Shown: positions 11,434-22,057, counted from the first letter of the stretch. The stretch: DNA of 64,000 bases from Allocoprococcus comes (GCF_013300725.1 NZ_JAAIMM010000009.1:1-64000), one strand, 5' to 3'. The notes: generated from the letters alone by a model not told the origin. Translations and numbers: made by a program.

Positions 11434-12543
11434 CTATACTGCTCCGCTGAAGTTTACCGGAAGGATCAGGTATACATAGCTTTCTCCTTCATCCTTGATA
11501 AAGCAAGGAGCTTTTGCGTTCATAAAGTAAAGATCTACTTCTTCATCATCGATGACACGAAGTGCGTCGATCAGGAACTTCGGATTGAAGCCGATCAGAA
11601 GGTCTTTTCCTTCTTTGGTGATCAGAATCTCTTCATCCATCGTACCCATCTGTGACTTGATCTTAAGTTCCATCATTTCATCCTGGATATTGATGATGAT
11701 CGGTTTTTTATCGCCTTCTTTTACAAGAAGTGTCGCACGGTCAATACAGTTCAGAAGTTCTCTTTTATTGATTCTTACCTTTGTCTCATAATCATTGGAC
11801 AGCATCTGCTCGATACGGAAATATTCACCTTCGATCAGTCTGGATACCACAACTGTATCATCAAATTCAAATACAATGTGGTTGGCTGTGAAATACAGTC
11901 TCACTTCGCTGTCCGCTTCGCCTGACAGGATCTTGCTGACTTCGATCAGAGTCTTTCCCGGAACCACGATCTTCTTCGGTTCATAAGATTCCTTCAGCTC
12001 GATCTTGCGGATGGAAATACGGTGTCCGTCAAGGGATACCACTTTCAGAAGATCTCCGTTCATATCGAAAAGCTCTCCTGTCATCAACTTGTTGCTGTCA
12101 TTATCTGCAATTGAGAAAATGGTCTGGCGGATCACTTCCTTCAGTGTGAACTGGGAAATGACAACCGGATTCTCTCTCTCAATATATGGCAGATAAGAAA
12201 AATCTTCGCCGGATTTGCCGGAGATGTTGAATTTCGCTTTTTCACAGGTAATGAGCGTCTGAAGGTTTGCTTCACTTTCGATCACGATTTCATTATCAGG
12301 AAGCTTTCTTACGATGTCAGAGAAAATCCTCGCATCCAGTGCGATCATTCCCTTCTCGTCGATCTGACCTCTGATCACAGTCTCGATCCCAAGCTCCATA
12401 TCGTTTGCTGTAAGTTTGATAATATCTGTAGTTGCATCTATCAGAATGCATTCCAGGATCGGCATGGTTGTCTTTGTCGGAACAGCCTTTGATACAATGC
12501 TGACCCCTTTCACAAGATCTGATTTAAGACATCTGATTTTCAT
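11434..12543 (-). CDS. dnaN: DNA polymerase III sliding clamp (beta)
   Basis: 369 aa ring-forming processivity clamp with three repeated domains. The start MKIRCLKSDLVKGV is typical, AAAGGAG lies upstream, and the C-terminus YLILPVNF matches the conserved MPM(R/K) tail position only loosely. It follows dnaA after 182 bp and is followed by yaaA after 22 bp. Confidence 0.96.
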   Translation of the reverse strand: MKIRCLKSDLVKGVSIVSKAVPTKTTMPILECILIDATTDIIKLTANDMELGIETVIRGQIDEKGMIALDARIFSDIVRKLPDNEIVIESEANLQTLITCEKAKFNISGKSGEDFSYLPYIERENPVVISQFTLKEVIRQTIFSIADNDSNKLMTGELFDMNGDLLKVVSLDGHRISIRKIELKESYEPKKIVVPGKTLIEVSKILSGEADSEVRLYFTANHIVFEFDDTVVVSRLIEGEYFRIEQMLSNDYETKVRINKRELLNCIDRATLLVKEGDKKPIIINIQDEMMELKIKSQMGTMDEEILITKEGKDLLIGFNPKFLIDALRVIDDEEVDLYFMNAKAPCFIKDEGESYVYLILPVNFSGAV

Positions 12544-12725
12544 AATGTGTAAAACTCCTTTCGACGCGCAAAATATATATTTATATAAAACAAATCCGTA
12601 GTTATCTTAGTAGTATCTGTTGAATTGCGGACAAGTACTTTAAGGCCTTAATATGAAAGGATTTAAGGCTTTGACAAGTCCGTGGACAGTCCTTTTTCTT
12701 CCCTGGCAGATCATGGAAAACTTTT
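12544..12725. other. dnaA-dnaN intergenic region
   Basis: 182 bp between dnaA and dnaN. It holds an A/T-only stretch near 12571-12593 that could serve for strand opening, and an inverted repeat GCCTTAA/TTAAGGC at about 12643-12673. The best DnaA-box-like sequence is TGCGGACAA near 12626 (7 of 9 to TGTGGATAA). This spacer is part of oriC in some Firmicutes, but no box cluster is visible. Confidence 0.4.
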
Positions 12726-14126
12726 CTACAGCGGGCTGATCTTTTTCTGAATGATCTCGATCGTGTTTCTTAAGGCTTCATCTTTTTCCACATCCCGGGC
12801 AATCTTGTCCACACCATGGTTCACAGTGGAATGGTCACGCCCTCCGAGCAGATCGCCGATCCTCTGAAGAGATGCATCCGTCATCTGTCTGCACAGATAC
12901 ATCACGATCTGTCTGGCTCCTGCCGTTCTCGCATTCCTCCGGCTGCCTTTCAGTTCGGAAACAGAAACGTTGAAATGATCAGAGACAACATCCAGAACCA
13001 GCTCCGGCGTCACCTTGCGGCTCTCGTCCGGTGCGATCATATCCTTCAGTGCCTCTGCCGCCAGAGAAACATCAAAGTTCTTTCTTCCACCGATCCGGTA
13101 TAATGCGATCAGCTTGTTAAGTGAGCCTTCCAGCTCCCGGATATTGGTCTTGATGTTCATCGCGATATACTGGATCACCTCATCCGGAATCTGATATCTT
13201 TCCAGTTGGTCCAGTTCTATTTTCTTATAAAGAATCGCCATACGTGTCTCGTAATCCGGCACCGAAATATCTGCGATCAGTCCCCATTCAAACCTTGTCC
13301 GCAGACGCGCCTCCAGTGTCGTCATATCCTTCGGTGGTTTATCACTGGAAATGACGATCTGCTTTCCGGAGTTGTGCAGATGATTGAACGTATGGAAAAA
13401 TTCTTCCTGTGTACTTTCTTTGCCGATAATAAACTGTACGTCATCGATCAGAAGTACGTCGTTGTTGCGGTACTTATCGCGGAATGCATTCATCGCCAGA
13501 TCGTTGCCGGTCTTTCCGTTGCGGATCGCCGTGATCAGGTCATTGGTAAATGTCTCACTTGTCACATACAGGACTTTCTTCGATGGTTCCCGGTCCAGTA
13601 TGTAGTGTGCGATCGAATGCATCAGATGAGTCTTGCCAAGTCCTACCCCGCCATATAAAAACAGAGGATTGTAAACCTCACCGGGAGATTCGGCAACTGC
13701 CAGTGATGCGGCATGTGCAAAATTATTATTCCCTCCTACCACAAAGGTATCAAACGTATACTTCGGATTCAGATTCGCTTTTTCAGCTATCGGGCTTACC
13801 GCTTTATGCTTATGTGTCTTCTCTTTTACGGGCACAGTCTCCTCCAGATATCTGCGCTGCTGCTCGCGCGGCAGATCTCTCGGAATAAACTTGATCTGAT
13901 ACTCTGTCCCGGTAACTTCCGCGATACATACTTTAAGCGGAAGAAGATATTTATTCTGAATGTGTTCGATGCTCGCCTTAAAATTAACGGTAAGATACAG
14001 GGTGTTGCCTCTGATCTCATATACCTCCAGCGGGCGTATCCACGTTTCAAAAGAAATGTTCGATAGAAAATATTCTACTTTCAGCTTTTGAATGATCTCT
14101 TCCCATTTTTCTTTTATGACGTCCAT
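12726..14126 (-). CDS. dnaA: Chromosomal replication initiator DnaA
   Basis: 466 aa. Domain I (1-80), a short linker (about 85-120), AAA+ domain III with Walker A GGVGLGKT (159-166), LLIDDVQF (Walker B) and arginine-containing sensor segments, and domain IV with the DNA-binding signature GGRDHSTVNHG. GGGGCAGGA precedes the start. It is divergent from rpmH, the standard arrangement around a Firmicutes oriC. Confidence 0.97.
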   Translation of the reverse strand: MDVIKEKWEEIIQKLKVEYFLSNISFETWIRPLEVYEIRGNTLYLTVNFKASIEHIQNKYLLPLKVCIAEVTGTEYQIKFIPRDLPREQQRRYLEETVPVKEKTHKHKAVSPIAEKANLNPKYTFDTFVVGGNNNFAHAASLAVAESPGEVYNPLFLYGGVGLGKTHLMHSIAHYILDREPSKKVLYVTSETFTNDLITAIRNGKTGNDLAMNAFRDKYRNNDVLLIDDVQFIIGKESTQEEFFHTFNHLHNSGKQIVISSDKPPKDMTTLEARLRTRFEWGLIADISVPDYETRMAILYKKIELDQLERYQIPDEVIQYIAMNIKTNIRELEGSLNKLIALYRIGGRKNFDVSLAAEALKDMIAPDESRKVTPELVLDVVSDHFNVSVSELKGSRRNARTAGARQIVMYLCRQMTDASLQRIGDLLGGRDHSTVNHGVDKIARDVEKDEALRNTIEIIQKKISPL

Positions 14127-14264
14127 GTTCCTGCCCCATTCATCTTCAAAATAAGCATAATCATACTCTTATATTCTACCTTAAAATGATTTCAGAATCA
14201 ATCAAAAACCGTAAACTTATTCATAATTTCCTTAAAATAAGGATCGAAACTTTATTAAAACTGC
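14127..14264. other. Probable oriC side of the dnaA-rpmH divergence
   Basis: Gene direction flips here: everything from dnaA to gyrA runs left and rpmH to parB runs right, so replication should begin close by. The spacer is A/T-rich but shows no perfect TTATCCACA; the nearest is TTATTCATA (7 of 9) near 14218. The call rests on gene layout, not on boxes. Confidence 0.45.
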
Positions 14265-14293
14265 TTGACGGAGACAGCTTTTTTGATTATAAT
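14265..14293 (+). promoter_or_regulatory. rpmH promoter
   Basis: TTGACG (14265-14270), 17-bp spacer, TATAAT (14288-14293), giving a leader of about 65 nt before rpmH. Confidence 0.8.
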
Positions 14294-14365
14294 GAAGTAC
14301 GATGTCTTAAAAACGTAAATAAGCTTCTATTCATATAAGAAGGAATCGATAGGAGGTGGATATCA

Positions 14366-14500
14366 ATGAAGATGACATTCCAGCCAAAGAAACGTTCCAG
14401 AGCGAAAGTTCATGGATTCAGAGCAAGAATGGCCACAGCAGGTGGAAGAAAAGTTCTTGCAGCAAGAAGAGCAAAAGGAAGAAAAGTATTATCAGCATAG
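14366..14500 (+). CDS. rpmH: 50S ribosomal protein L34
   Basis: 44 aa, very basic, beginning [20 protein letters not shown] and ending in [10 protein letters not shown], which is unmistakable for L34. AGGAGGTG lies 8 nt before the ATG. First gene of the rightward rpmH-rnpA-yidD-yidC-jag cluster. Confidence 0.97.
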   Translation: MKMTFQPKKRSRAKVHGFRARMATAGGRKVLAARRAKGRKVLSA

Positions 14501-14558
14501 GTCACATATATGTGGCCTTTTCTTCTATGCAAATTTATGTAAATCGGGAGAATAAAGC

Positions 14559-14903
14559 ATGAAATTTTCCGAATCATTGAAGAAAAACAGGGATTTCCAG
14601 TCTGTATACAGAAAGGGAAAACCTTATGGCAACAAGTACCTTGTAATGTATCTCCTGGCGAATGATCTCGGACGCAACCGCGTCGGAATTTCCGTCAGCA
14701 AAAAAGTTGGGAACAGCATCATAAGACATCATTTAACACGGCTGATCCGTGAGAGTTACAGGTTACACGAAGAACAGTTCCAATGTGGATATGATATCGT
14801 GATCATCGCAAGGACGACCGCCAAAGACCGGTCATACCATGAGATCGAAAGCGCTCTCATCCATCTGGGCAAACTTCATCACATTTATTCGGACTGCGTT
14901 TAG
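14559..14903 (+). CDS. rnpA: Ribonuclease P protein component
   Basis: 114 aa basic protein that binds RNase P RNA and helps mature tRNA 5' ends. The RNR signature is seen in [20 protein letters not shown] with following R residues. Located 58 bp after rpmH as in nearly all bacteria; start preceded by GGGAG. Confidence 0.95.
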   Translation: MKFSESLKKNRDFQSVYRKGKPYGNKYLVMYLLANDLGRNRVGISVSKKVGNSIIRHHLTRLIRESYRLHEEQFQCGYDIVIIARTTAKDRSYHEIESALIHLGKLHHIYSDCV

Positions 14904-14953
14904 TCAGTTCAGTATATCGAGAAGACGGATATACACAACGAGGCACTGAAATT

Positions 14954-15166
14954 ATGAAAAAGATATTACTATATTTGATTCGTTTTTACAGAAAGTATTT
15001 ATCACCTATGAAGGTATATACCCATTGCATTTACATTCCCACCTGCTCAGAATATGCGCTGGAGGCAATTGAAAAATATGGGGCATTTAAAGGAGGCCTT
15101 CTGACCGTATGGAGGATCTTAAGATGTAATCCATTCGCAAAAGGTGGATATGATCCGGTGCCTTAA
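14954..15166 (+). CDS. yidD: Membrane protein insertion efficiency factor YidD
   Basis: 70 aa with the conserved [17 protein letters not shown] block and [15 protein letters not shown]-terminus. A membrane-associated helper for YidC-dependent insertion. Lies between rnpA and yidC, its usual place. Confidence 0.94.
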   Translation: MKKILLYLIRFYRKYLSPMKVYTHCIYIPTCSEYALEAIEKYGAFKGGLLTVWRILRCNPFAKGGYDPVP

Positions 15167-15220
15167 CTAACCTACGAGCCGTCCAAACACCGGGGCGGAA
15201 ATGTTAATGGAGGAAAGGTT

Positions 15221-16492
15221 ATGACAGGTATTTTAATGACACAGGTCAGCACACCGATCATCGGACAGGCTGCCTGGGTACTCGGTAAGATCATGAACGG
15301 TATTTACCGGGTAATGGATTTAGTCGGCATTCACAACCTGGGTATTTGTATTATCCTTTTGACAATCGTCATCTATACTTTACTCATGCCGCTTACAATC
15401 AAACAGCAGAAATTTTCCAAAATGTCCGCTGCAATGAACCCTGAGCTTCAGAAGGTTCAGCAGAAGTACAAAGGAAAAAATGATCAGGCTTCCATGCAGA
15501 AGATGCAGGAAGAAACACAGTTAGTATATGAAAAATACGGAGTATCACCAACCGGCGGATGCTTAAGTATGTTCATCCAGTTCCCAATCCTGTGGGCGAT
15601 GTACTATGTAATCCGTAATATCCCGGCTTATGTAACACAGGTAAAAGACGTCTACACACCTCTTGTTACCTCAATCATGGCTCAGGACGGATGGCAGAAA
15701 GTTATGGAAAAGATCGGAGAAGCGAAACCGATCCTGATGTCTGCCTCCAAATATGACTACTCTGATAAGAATGTACTGATCGACGTACTCTACAAATTCC
15801 AGACTTCAACATGGGATACCCTTGGCAAGAAGCTTCCGGATCTGCAGACTACCATCGACAGCACTGTTAATACATTAAAGTCCATGAACAACTTCCTTGG
15901 ACTTAATATCGCAGAGACACCTATGAACCTCATCAGTACCGGTGTCAAAGCCGGAACATGGGGAATTGTGATCATGGCAGTCCTGATCCCGATCCTTTCC
16001 GGTCTGTCACAGTACTTAAGTGTTAAACTTTCTCAGCAGACAACAGCTACAACCAACAATCCGCAGGCAGACCAGATGGCTGCTACTATGAAGTCCATGA
16101 ACGTAACGCTTCCGCTTGTATCTGTATTTATGTGCTTCACATTACCTACAGGTCTTGGAATCTACTGGGTTGTCAGTGCCGTTGTCCGTATGGTACAGCA
16201 GTATTTCATCAACAAACATCTGAACAAGATTCCAATGGACGAACTGATCAAGGAGAACATGGAAAAAGCTGCTGAAAAGCGTAAAAACAAAAAAGAAGTT
16301 GATGCAAGCAATGTAAATAAAATGGCTCACAAGAACGTAAAGAATATTCACGAGCCTGTAAGATCAGCTGCTCAGACAAAAGAACTTGAAGAAAAGCTTG
16401 AAGAAGCGAAAAAGAAAAATGAAAATGCAAAGGCAGGAAGCCTTGCAGACAAAGCAAACCTTGTAAAGCGCTTTAACGAAGGCCAGAAATAG
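15221..16492 (+). CDS. yidC: Membrane protein insertase YidC
   Basis: 423 aa of the YidC/OxaA/Alb3 family, which inserts membrane proteins with or without Sec. A TM segment near residues 40-60, a cytoplasmic coiled hairpin rich in K/Q (70-110), TM segments near 120-140, 245-270 and 290-320, and a basic C-terminal tail. There is no lipobox cysteine at the N-terminus, unlike Bacillus SpoIIIJ. An unusually long loop (about 145-240) separates TM2 and TM3. AGGAAAGG precedes the ATG. Confidence 0.95.
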   Translation: MTGILMTQVSTPIIGQAAWVLGKIMNGIYRVMDLVGIHNLGICIILLTIVIYTLLMPLTIKQQKFSKMSAAMNPELQKVQQKYKGKNDQASMQKMQEETQLVYEKYGVSPTGGCLSMFIQFPILWAMYYVIRNIPAYVTQVKDVYTPLVTSIMAQDGWQKVMEKIGEAKPILMSASKYDYSDKNVLIDVLYKFQTSTWDTLGKKLPDLQTTIDSTVNTLKSMNNFLGLNIAETPMNLISTGVKAGTWGIVIMAVLIPILSGLSQYLSVKLSQQTTATTNNPQADQMAATMKSMNVTLPLVSVFMCFTLPTGLGIYWVVSAVVRMVQQYFINKHLNKIPMDELIKENMEKAAEKRKNKKEVDASNVNKMAHKNVKNIHEPVRSAAQTKELEEKLEEAKKKNENAKAGSLADKANLVKRFNEGQK

Positions 16493-16505
16493 GGGGACAA
16501 GTCAA

Positions 16506-17405
16506 ATGAATGAGATTACAGTATCAGCAAAAACTTTAGATGATGCCATCACAGAAGCTTCTATCCAGCTCGGTGTAGCAAGCGACCAGATGGAATATGA
16601 TGTTATCGAAAAAGGAAGCGCAGGTTTCCTCGGAATCGGAAGCCGTCAGGCAGTTATCCGTGCCCGTATCAAAAAATCTGTAACAGAAGAGATCAAAGCC
16701 GAAGAAATCAAACCGGAAGAGATCAAAAAAGAATTCAAGAAGGAATTCAAAAAAGACCGCAAGGATTTTGGCGGACACAAAGAACGTAAAGAGTACAAAG
16801 AATACAAAAAAGATTCGAAAAAGGACTTCAAGAAAGAACCTAAGAAAGAATTTGTAAAAGAAAACAAAACAGAAACAGTCTCTGCCGTAACAGCAGCAGC
16901 TCCGGTTCAGGAAGAGAAGAAAGAGCTTCATGTAGCCGTTGTAACCGAAGAGACACAGAAGATCTGTGAGAAATTCTTACAGGAAGTACTTCAGGCAATG
17001 GGAATGGGCGAAGTAAATATCGTATCCTCCATCGATGAAGAAGGTGCTCTTGCAATCGAGATGAACGGCGAAAACATGGGAATCCTGATCGGTAAGCGTG
17101 GACAGACACTGGATTCTCTCCAGTACCTCACCAACCGTGTAGCTAACAAATCACAGGATGGTTATGTACGTGTCAAACTCGACACAGAAGACTACCGCAA
17201 GAGAAGAAAACAGACTCTTGAAAATCTCGCAAAGAATATCGCTTACAAAGTAAAACGAAGCAGAAAGCCGATCTCACTGGAACCGATGAATCCTTATGAA
17301 AGAAGAATCATCCATTCCGCTCTGCAGGCTGATGACAGAGTTTCTACTCACAGCGAAGGCGAAGAACCATACAGACGTGTTGTTGTAACACCGAACCGCC
17401 GTTAA
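16506..17405 (+). CDS. jag: RNA-binding protein Jag/KhpB
   Basis: 299 aa. Jag_N domain (1-56, with GFLGIGSRQA), a long Lys/Glu-rich linker (about 58-140) of low complexity, a KH domain with GKRGQTLDSLQYL, and a C-terminal R3H domain (NPYERRIIHSAL). Known partner of KhpA and affecting cell elongation and division in streptococci. 13 bp after yidC, same operon. Confidence 0.94.
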   Translation: MNEITVSAKTLDDAITEASIQLGVASDQMEYDVIEKGSAGFLGIGSRQAVIRARIKKSVTEEIKAEEIKPEEIKKEFKKEFKKDRKDFGGHKERKEYKEYKKDSKKDFKKEPKKEFVKENKTETVSAVTAAAPVQEEKKELHVAVVTEETQKICEKFLQEVLQAMGMGEVNIVSSIDEEGALAIEMNGENMGILIGKRGQTLDSLQYLTNRVANKSQDGYVRVKLDTEDYRKRRKQTLENLAKNIAYKVKRSRKPISLEPMNPYERRIIHSALQADDRVSTHSEGEEPYRRVVVTPNRR

Positions 17406-17462
17406 TGTTAATTGGTCTGGCAAATATGGTACGTGCACCGTTATAACAGAATTTTTTACAGT

Positions 17463-17494
17463 AAACCGCAGTCATTTGATGGCTGCGGTTTTTT
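17463..17494 (+). terminator. Terminator after jag
   Basis: AAACCGCAG (17463-17471) pairs with CTGCGGTTT, with a loop of about 10 nt, followed by TTTT. Ends the rpmH-jag cluster; the remaining 200 bp to mnmE show no gene. Confidence 0.9.
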
Positions 17495-17702
17495 GCTGCC
17501 ATCATCTCTGCAATTCATCTGTTACTATTTATTCCCAGGTCAGTCACTTTGCTGCTTCACACCAGGGGGATACACATTTTATCTATGATACATTCGCCTT
17601 TGTAAAAGCACATTCTTCACAATAGGCACTTCCATTTTGACTGCATTCGGGGTAAAATGGTAGCATCGCATTTATTACAAATATATAGAAGGAAGCAATA
17701 TA

Positions 17703-19082
17703 ATGGGATTTAAAACAGACACAATCGCAGCAATCTCCACAGCAATGACTAATTCCGGAATCGGAATCGTGCGTCTCAGCGGAGAAGATGCGTTTTCTAT
17801 TATTGACAAGATTTACAAAGGCAAAAGCCCGAAGCTTCTGTCCGAACAAAAAAGCCATACCATTCACTATGGCTATATCATGGACGGAGAGCAGACGATT
17901 GATGAAGTGCTGGTTCTTTTAATGCGTGGACCGCACAGCTACACCGGTGAAGATACTGTGGAAATCGACTGTCACGGCGGTGTATTTGTCACAAGAAAGA
18001 TCCTTGAGACCGTGATCAAATACGGTGCAAGGCCTGCTGAACCCGGTGAATTTTCCAAAAGGGCTTTTCTGAACGGCCGGATGGATCTGTCACAGGCCGA
18101 AGCCGTGATCGATATCATCAGCTCCAAGAATGACTATGCACTACAAAGCTCTGTAAACCAGTTGAAAGGCTCTGTCCACAATAAGATCAAAGAGATCCGT
18201 GAAGTAATCCTTTACCATACCGCATTTATCGAAAGCGCACTGGATGATCCAGAGCATATCAGCGTAGACGGATATGGTGACAGCCTTCTGGGCGTCGTAA
18301 AGGATCTGCAGCAGAAAATCCAGCGTCTTCTGGATACTGCCGATGACGGACGTATCATCAAAGAAGGCATCAAAACGGTAATCGTCGGGAAACCGAACGC
18401 CGGGAAATCCTCTCTGATGAACGTTCTGGTTGGCGAAGAAAAGGCGATCGTAACTGAGATTGCCGGAACCACAAGAGATGTTCTGGAGGAAAATATCCAG
18501 CTTCAGGGCGTATCTTTAAACATCATGGATACCGCCGGAATCCGCGATACCTCTGATATCGTAGAGAAGATCGGTGTGGATAAAGCAAAAGAAAATGCGG
18601 AAAAAGCCGATCTGATCATCTATGTGGTCGACGCATCCAGACCTCTTGATGAAAATGATCACGAGATCATCGAAATGATCCGGGATAAGAAAGCAGTGAT
18701 CCTGCTGAATAAGAGCGACTTATCCACAGTTGTTGACAAAAAGGCATTAGAAACGTTGATAACTAAGCCAATGATCGATATTTCCGCAAAAGAGGAGACT
18801 GGGATCCACGAACTGGAATCTACTTTAAAAGAGATGTTTTATCACGGTGATATCTCATTTAACGATGAGGTTTATATCACCAATATCCGGCACAAAACAG
18901 CTCTTGCCGATGCACTTTCCAGCCTGAAAAAGGTAGCAGAGAGCATTGAAAACCAGATGCCGGAAGACTTTTTCACAATTGACTTAATGGATGCATATGA
19001 ATCTCTGGGAAGCATTACCGGAGAAACGATAGGAGAAGATTTAGTAAATGAAATATTCAGCAAATTCTGTATGGGAAAATAA
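17703..19082 (+). CDS. mnmE: tRNA modification GTPase MnmE
   Basis: 459 aa. With MnmG it adds the carboxymethylaminomethyl group to U34 of certain tRNAs. N-terminal tetrahydrofolate-binding domain (1-120), G domain with GKPNAGKSS (about 223-231), DTAG and NKSD, and the C-terminal CxGK motif present as FCMGK. Its 3' end overlaps mnmG by 35 bp, so translation is coupled. It contains the one perfect TTATCCACA in this region (18720-18728). Confidence 0.96.
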   Translation: MGFKTDTIAAISTAMTNSGIGIVRLSGEDAFSIIDKIYKGKSPKLLSEQKSHTIHYGYIMDGEQTIDEVLVLLMRGPHSYTGEDTVEIDCHGGVFVTRKILETVIKYGARPAEPGEFSKRAFLNGRMDLSQAEAVIDIISSKNDYALQSSVNQLKGSVHNKIKEIREVILYHTAFIESALDDPEHISVDGYGDSLLGVVKDLQQKIQRLLDTADDGRIIKEGIKTVIVGKPNAGKSSLMNVLVGEEKAIVTEIAGTTRDVLEENIQLQGVSLNIMDTAGIRDTSDIVEKIGVDKAKENAEKADLIIYVVDASRPLDENDHEIIEMIRDKKAVILLNKSDLSTVVDKKALETLITKPMIDISAKEETGIHELESTLKEMFYHGDISFNDEVYITNIRHKTALADALSSLKKVAESIENQMPEDFFTIDLMDAYESLGSITGETIGEDLVNEIFSKFCMGK

Positions 19083-20940
19083 AGACGCATACGACATCGT
19101 TGTAGTTGGTGCAGGACATGCCGGCTGCGAAGCTGCCCTTGCCTGCGCAAGACTCGGCCTGAAAACGATTGTTTTCACCGTAAGTGTGGAAAGTATCGCC
19201 ATGATGCCATGCAACCCGAATATCGGCGGTACCTCAAAGGGACACCTGGTACGTGAGCTGGATGCGCTCGGCGGTGAAATGGGAAAGAACATCGACAAGA
19301 CATTTATTCAGTCAAAGATGCTGAATAAATCTAAAGGACCTGCCGTTCATTCCCTGCGCGCCCAGGCAGATAAGAACAAATACAGCAATACCATGCGACA
19401 GACGCTGGAAAACCAGGAGAACCTGGAGATCCGGCAGGGCGAAGTCGTCAATATCCTTGTGGAAGATAGTTCTGTAACGGGCGTTCAGACCTATTCTGGC
19501 GCTATATACCGCTGCAAGGCCGTTGTACTGTGTACCGGAACCTACCTGAAGGCAAGATGCATTTACGGTGATGTCAGCACACATACCGGTCCAAACGGGC
19601 TGCAGGCAGCAAATTATCTGACCGATTGTCTGAAGGAGCTTGGTATTAAGATGTACCGCTTCAAAACCGGTACACCGGCACGTATCGACAAGCGCAGCAT
19701 TGATTTCAGTAAAATGGAAGAGCAGTTCGGCGACGAAAGGGTTGTACCTTTTTCGTTCACAACAAATCCGGAAGATGTGCAGATTGAGCAGACTTCCTGC
19801 TGGCTTACCTATACCAATCCGACAACCCATGAGATCATCCGTAAAAACCTGGATCGTTCCCCTCTTTATTCCGGTATGATCGAAGGCACCGGTCCACGTT
19901 ATTGTCCGTCTATCGAGGACAAAATCGTAAAATTCGCCGATAAAGAACGGCATCAGGTATTCATTGAACCAGAAGGTCTGGAGACCAACGAAATGTACAT
20001 TGGCGGAATGTCAAGTTCACTTCCCGAAGATGTTCAATATGAAATGTACAGAAGTGTCCCAGGACTTGAACATGCAAAAATAGTTAAAAACGCATACGCT
20101 ATTGAATATGACTGTATCGACGCAAGGCAGCTTCATCCGACGCTTGAGTTCAAATCTATTCATGGTTTGTTCAGCGGCGGTCAGTTCAACGGAAGTTCAG
20201 GATATGAAGAAGCCGCCGCTCAGGGACTTATTGCCGGAATCAATGCCGCACTGGAGGTTCTTGGAAGAGAGCAGTTAATTTTAGACCGTTCCCAGGCTTA
20301 TATCGGTGTTCTGATCGATGATCTGGTTACAAAAGAAAGCCACGAACCATATCGTATGATGACTTCACGTGCCGAATACCGGTTACTCCTGCGCCAGGAC
20401 AACGCCGATCAGAGACTAACCGAAATAGGACACAAAATAGGGCTTATTTCAGATGAGAGATACCAGATGTTGTTAGACAAAGAAGAAATCATCCGCAAAG
20501 AGATCCACAGGCTTGAACATACCAACGTTGGAACTTCCCGGGAAATCACGGATTTTCTCACAAATTGCGGCAGTACACCTCTTACTTCAGGATCTACACT
20601 TGCTGAGCTTATTAAGCGTCCTGAGCTGAATTACGAGCTTCTGGAACCTATCGATCATATGCGGACAGAAAGCTTCAGCCGGGAGATTATGGAACAAATT
20701 GATATCAACATCAAATATGAAGGCTATATCAAGCGCCAGTTAAAACAGGTAGAACAGTTTAAAAAGCTTGAAACCAGGAAAATACCGGCAGATATCGATT
20801 ACGATGCAGTTCCGAGCCTGCGAATCGAAGCTGTGCAGAAATTAAAGCAGTTCCGACCGCTTTCCATCGGTCAGGCATCCCGTATTTCCGGTGTCTCACC
20901 TGCCGATATTTCTGTATTACTGGTATATTTAGGACATTAG
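19048..20940 (+). CDS. mnmG: tRNA uridine modification enzyme MnmG
   Basis: 630 aa FAD protein, partner of MnmE. N-terminal dinucleotide-binding motif [10 protein letters not shown] (22-31) and the family block [13 protein letters not shown] (about 55-67). Full length. Begins within mnmE, with GGAGAA about 11 nt before its ATG. Confidence 0.96.
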   Translation: MKYSANSVWENKDAYDIVVVGAGHAGCEAALACARLGLKTIVFTVSVESIAMMPCNPNIGGTSKGHLVRELDALGGEMGKNIDKTFIQSKMLNKSKGPAVHSLRAQADKNKYSNTMRQTLENQENLEIRQGEVVNILVEDSSVTGVQTYSGAIYRCKAVVLCTGTYLKARCIYGDVSTHTGPNGLQAANYLTDCLKELGIKMYRFKTGTPARIDKRSIDFSKMEEQFGDERVVPFSFTTNPEDVQIEQTSCWLTYTNPTTHEIIRKNLDRSPLYSGMIEGTGPRYCPSIEDKIVKFADKERHQVFIEPEGLETNEMYIGGMSSSLPEDVQYEMYRSVPGLEHAKIVKNAYAIEYDCIDARQLHPTLEFKSIHGLFSGGQFNGSSGYEEAAAQGLIAGINAALEVLGREQLILDRSQAYIGVLIDDLVTKESHEPYRMMTSRAEYRLLLRQDNADQRLTEIGHKIGLISDERYQMLLDKEEIIRKEIHRLEHTNVGTSREITDFLTNCGSTPLTSGSTLAELIKRPELNYELLEPIDHMRTESFSREIMEQIDINIKYEGYIKRQLKQVEQFKKLETRKIPADIDYDAVPSLRIEAVQKLKQFRPLSIGQASRISGVSPADISVLLVYLGH

Positions 20941-21027
20941 ACCGCCAGATAACCCGACCTGTATTTTGATCTTTTTTTGGATATTACAGAATCCATTATT
21001 TCTGGTTTCTGTTTTTCCCTTTATATA

Positions 21028-21290
21028 GATGTGTACTTTTGGGGGCATCACCCAAAAAGTACACATCTATTTTCAAAGAAAGGGTTTTATCGTGTACTTT
21101 ATAGGGTAAAAAGTATGTATTTCATCTTTTCGTATACCTTTTAGGTGCATGATTGTATTTATTTAAAAACATTATCACTTTATCGTGTACCTTGAAGGTG
21201 CTATCTTTCCATAAATTGTGTACCTATTTGGTGCAAAACAGTGTAAATTACTGTTTATTTTCCGCAAAGATGTGTACTTTTAGGGGGAAA
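21028..21290. repeat. Seven-unit GTGTAC repeat array upstream of rsmG
   Basis: Seven copies of a motif near GTGTACYTTTTRGGTGCA occur in 263 bp: direct copies with GTGTAC (or GTATAC) starting at 21031, 21092, 21132, 21185, 21218 and 21272, plus one inverted copy ending at 21067. The first pair faces each other and makes a 14-bp stem (21027-21040 with 21055-21068). Several units contain a small dyad ACCT...AGGT. Spacing is irregular (33-61 bp). No coding sequence is present in this 360-bp gap. Confidence 0.85.
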
Positions 21291-21300
21291 AAGGAGCAAT

Positions 21301-22017
21301 ATGAGTAAAAGATTTGAGCAACAGCTTGCAGAATTAGGTATTGCATTAACGCATACCCAGTTTAATCAGTTTGATAAATATTACGAAATGCTGGTGGAAT
21401 GGAACAAGGTTATGAATCTCACCGGTATCACCGAGTACGAAGAAGTAAACGAAAAGCATTTCATCGACAGCCTTGCATTAGTAAAGGCTCTGGATATCAG
21501 TAAAGTTCAAACCGTGATCGATATAGGAACAGGCGCCGGATTCCCCGGAATTCCTTTAAAAATCGCCTTTCCGCACCTGAAAATCACGTTGCTTGACTCT
21601 TTAAATAAGAGAATCCGTTTCCTTGACAGTGTGATTGAAGAGTTAAATCTTACGGATATCCATACAATCCACGGCAGAGCAGAAGATTTTGCCCGCCAGG
21701 CAGACTACAGGGAACAGTTTGACCTCTGTGTTTCACGTGCAGTGGCCAATTTATCTACATTATCCGAATACTGCCTCCCTTATGTAAAGGTTGGTGGATT
21801 CTTTATTTCTTACAAATCCGGTGATATTGTCAATGAACTTTCCGCTGCAAAAACCGCAGTACATGTCCTTGGAGGTACACAAAATAAACCAGTTGTATTC
21901 CAGCTTCCAGGCAGTGATATCAGCCGTTCATTTGTAAAGATCAAAAAAATCAAACCTACAGGGAAGAAGTTTCCGCGAAAAGCAGGGCTTCCTTCCAAAG
22001 AACCTATCCATGGATAA
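21301..22017 (+). CDS. rsmG: 16S rRNA (guanine527-N7)-methyltransferase RsmG
   Basis: 238 aa SAM-dependent methyltransferase of 16S rRNA G527 (GidB). The SAM-binding loop is DIGTGAGFPGIP (about 75-86), and the ISYKSGD segment near residue 177 is typical. AAGGAGCAAT precedes the ATG. The last 110 bp of the unusual repeat array form its immediate upstream region. Confidence 0.95.
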   Translation: MSKRFEQQLAELGIALTHTQFNQFDKYYEMLVEWNKVMNLTGITEYEEVNEKHFIDSLALVKALDISKVQTVIDIGTGAGFPGIPLKIAFPHLKITLLDSLNKRIRFLDSVIEELNLTDIHTIHGRAEDFARQADYREQFDLCVSRAVANLSTLSEYCLPYVKVGGFFISYKSGDIVNELSAAKTAVHVLGGTQNKPVVFQLPGSDISRSFVKIKKIKPTGKKFPRKAGLPSKEPIHG

Positions 22018-22057
22018 ACAGCTGCACATGCCTGTAGTCTGTATATGCCGCAAGTGG

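Noticed and set aside
18720-18728. Perfect DnaA box TTATCCACA
   Set aside because: Single, inside the mnmE coding sequence with no partner boxes; recorded but not called as an origin element.
21028-21290. CRISPR array
   Set aside because: Units are degenerate, only about 18 bp, irregularly spaced and partly inverted; no cas genes nearby.
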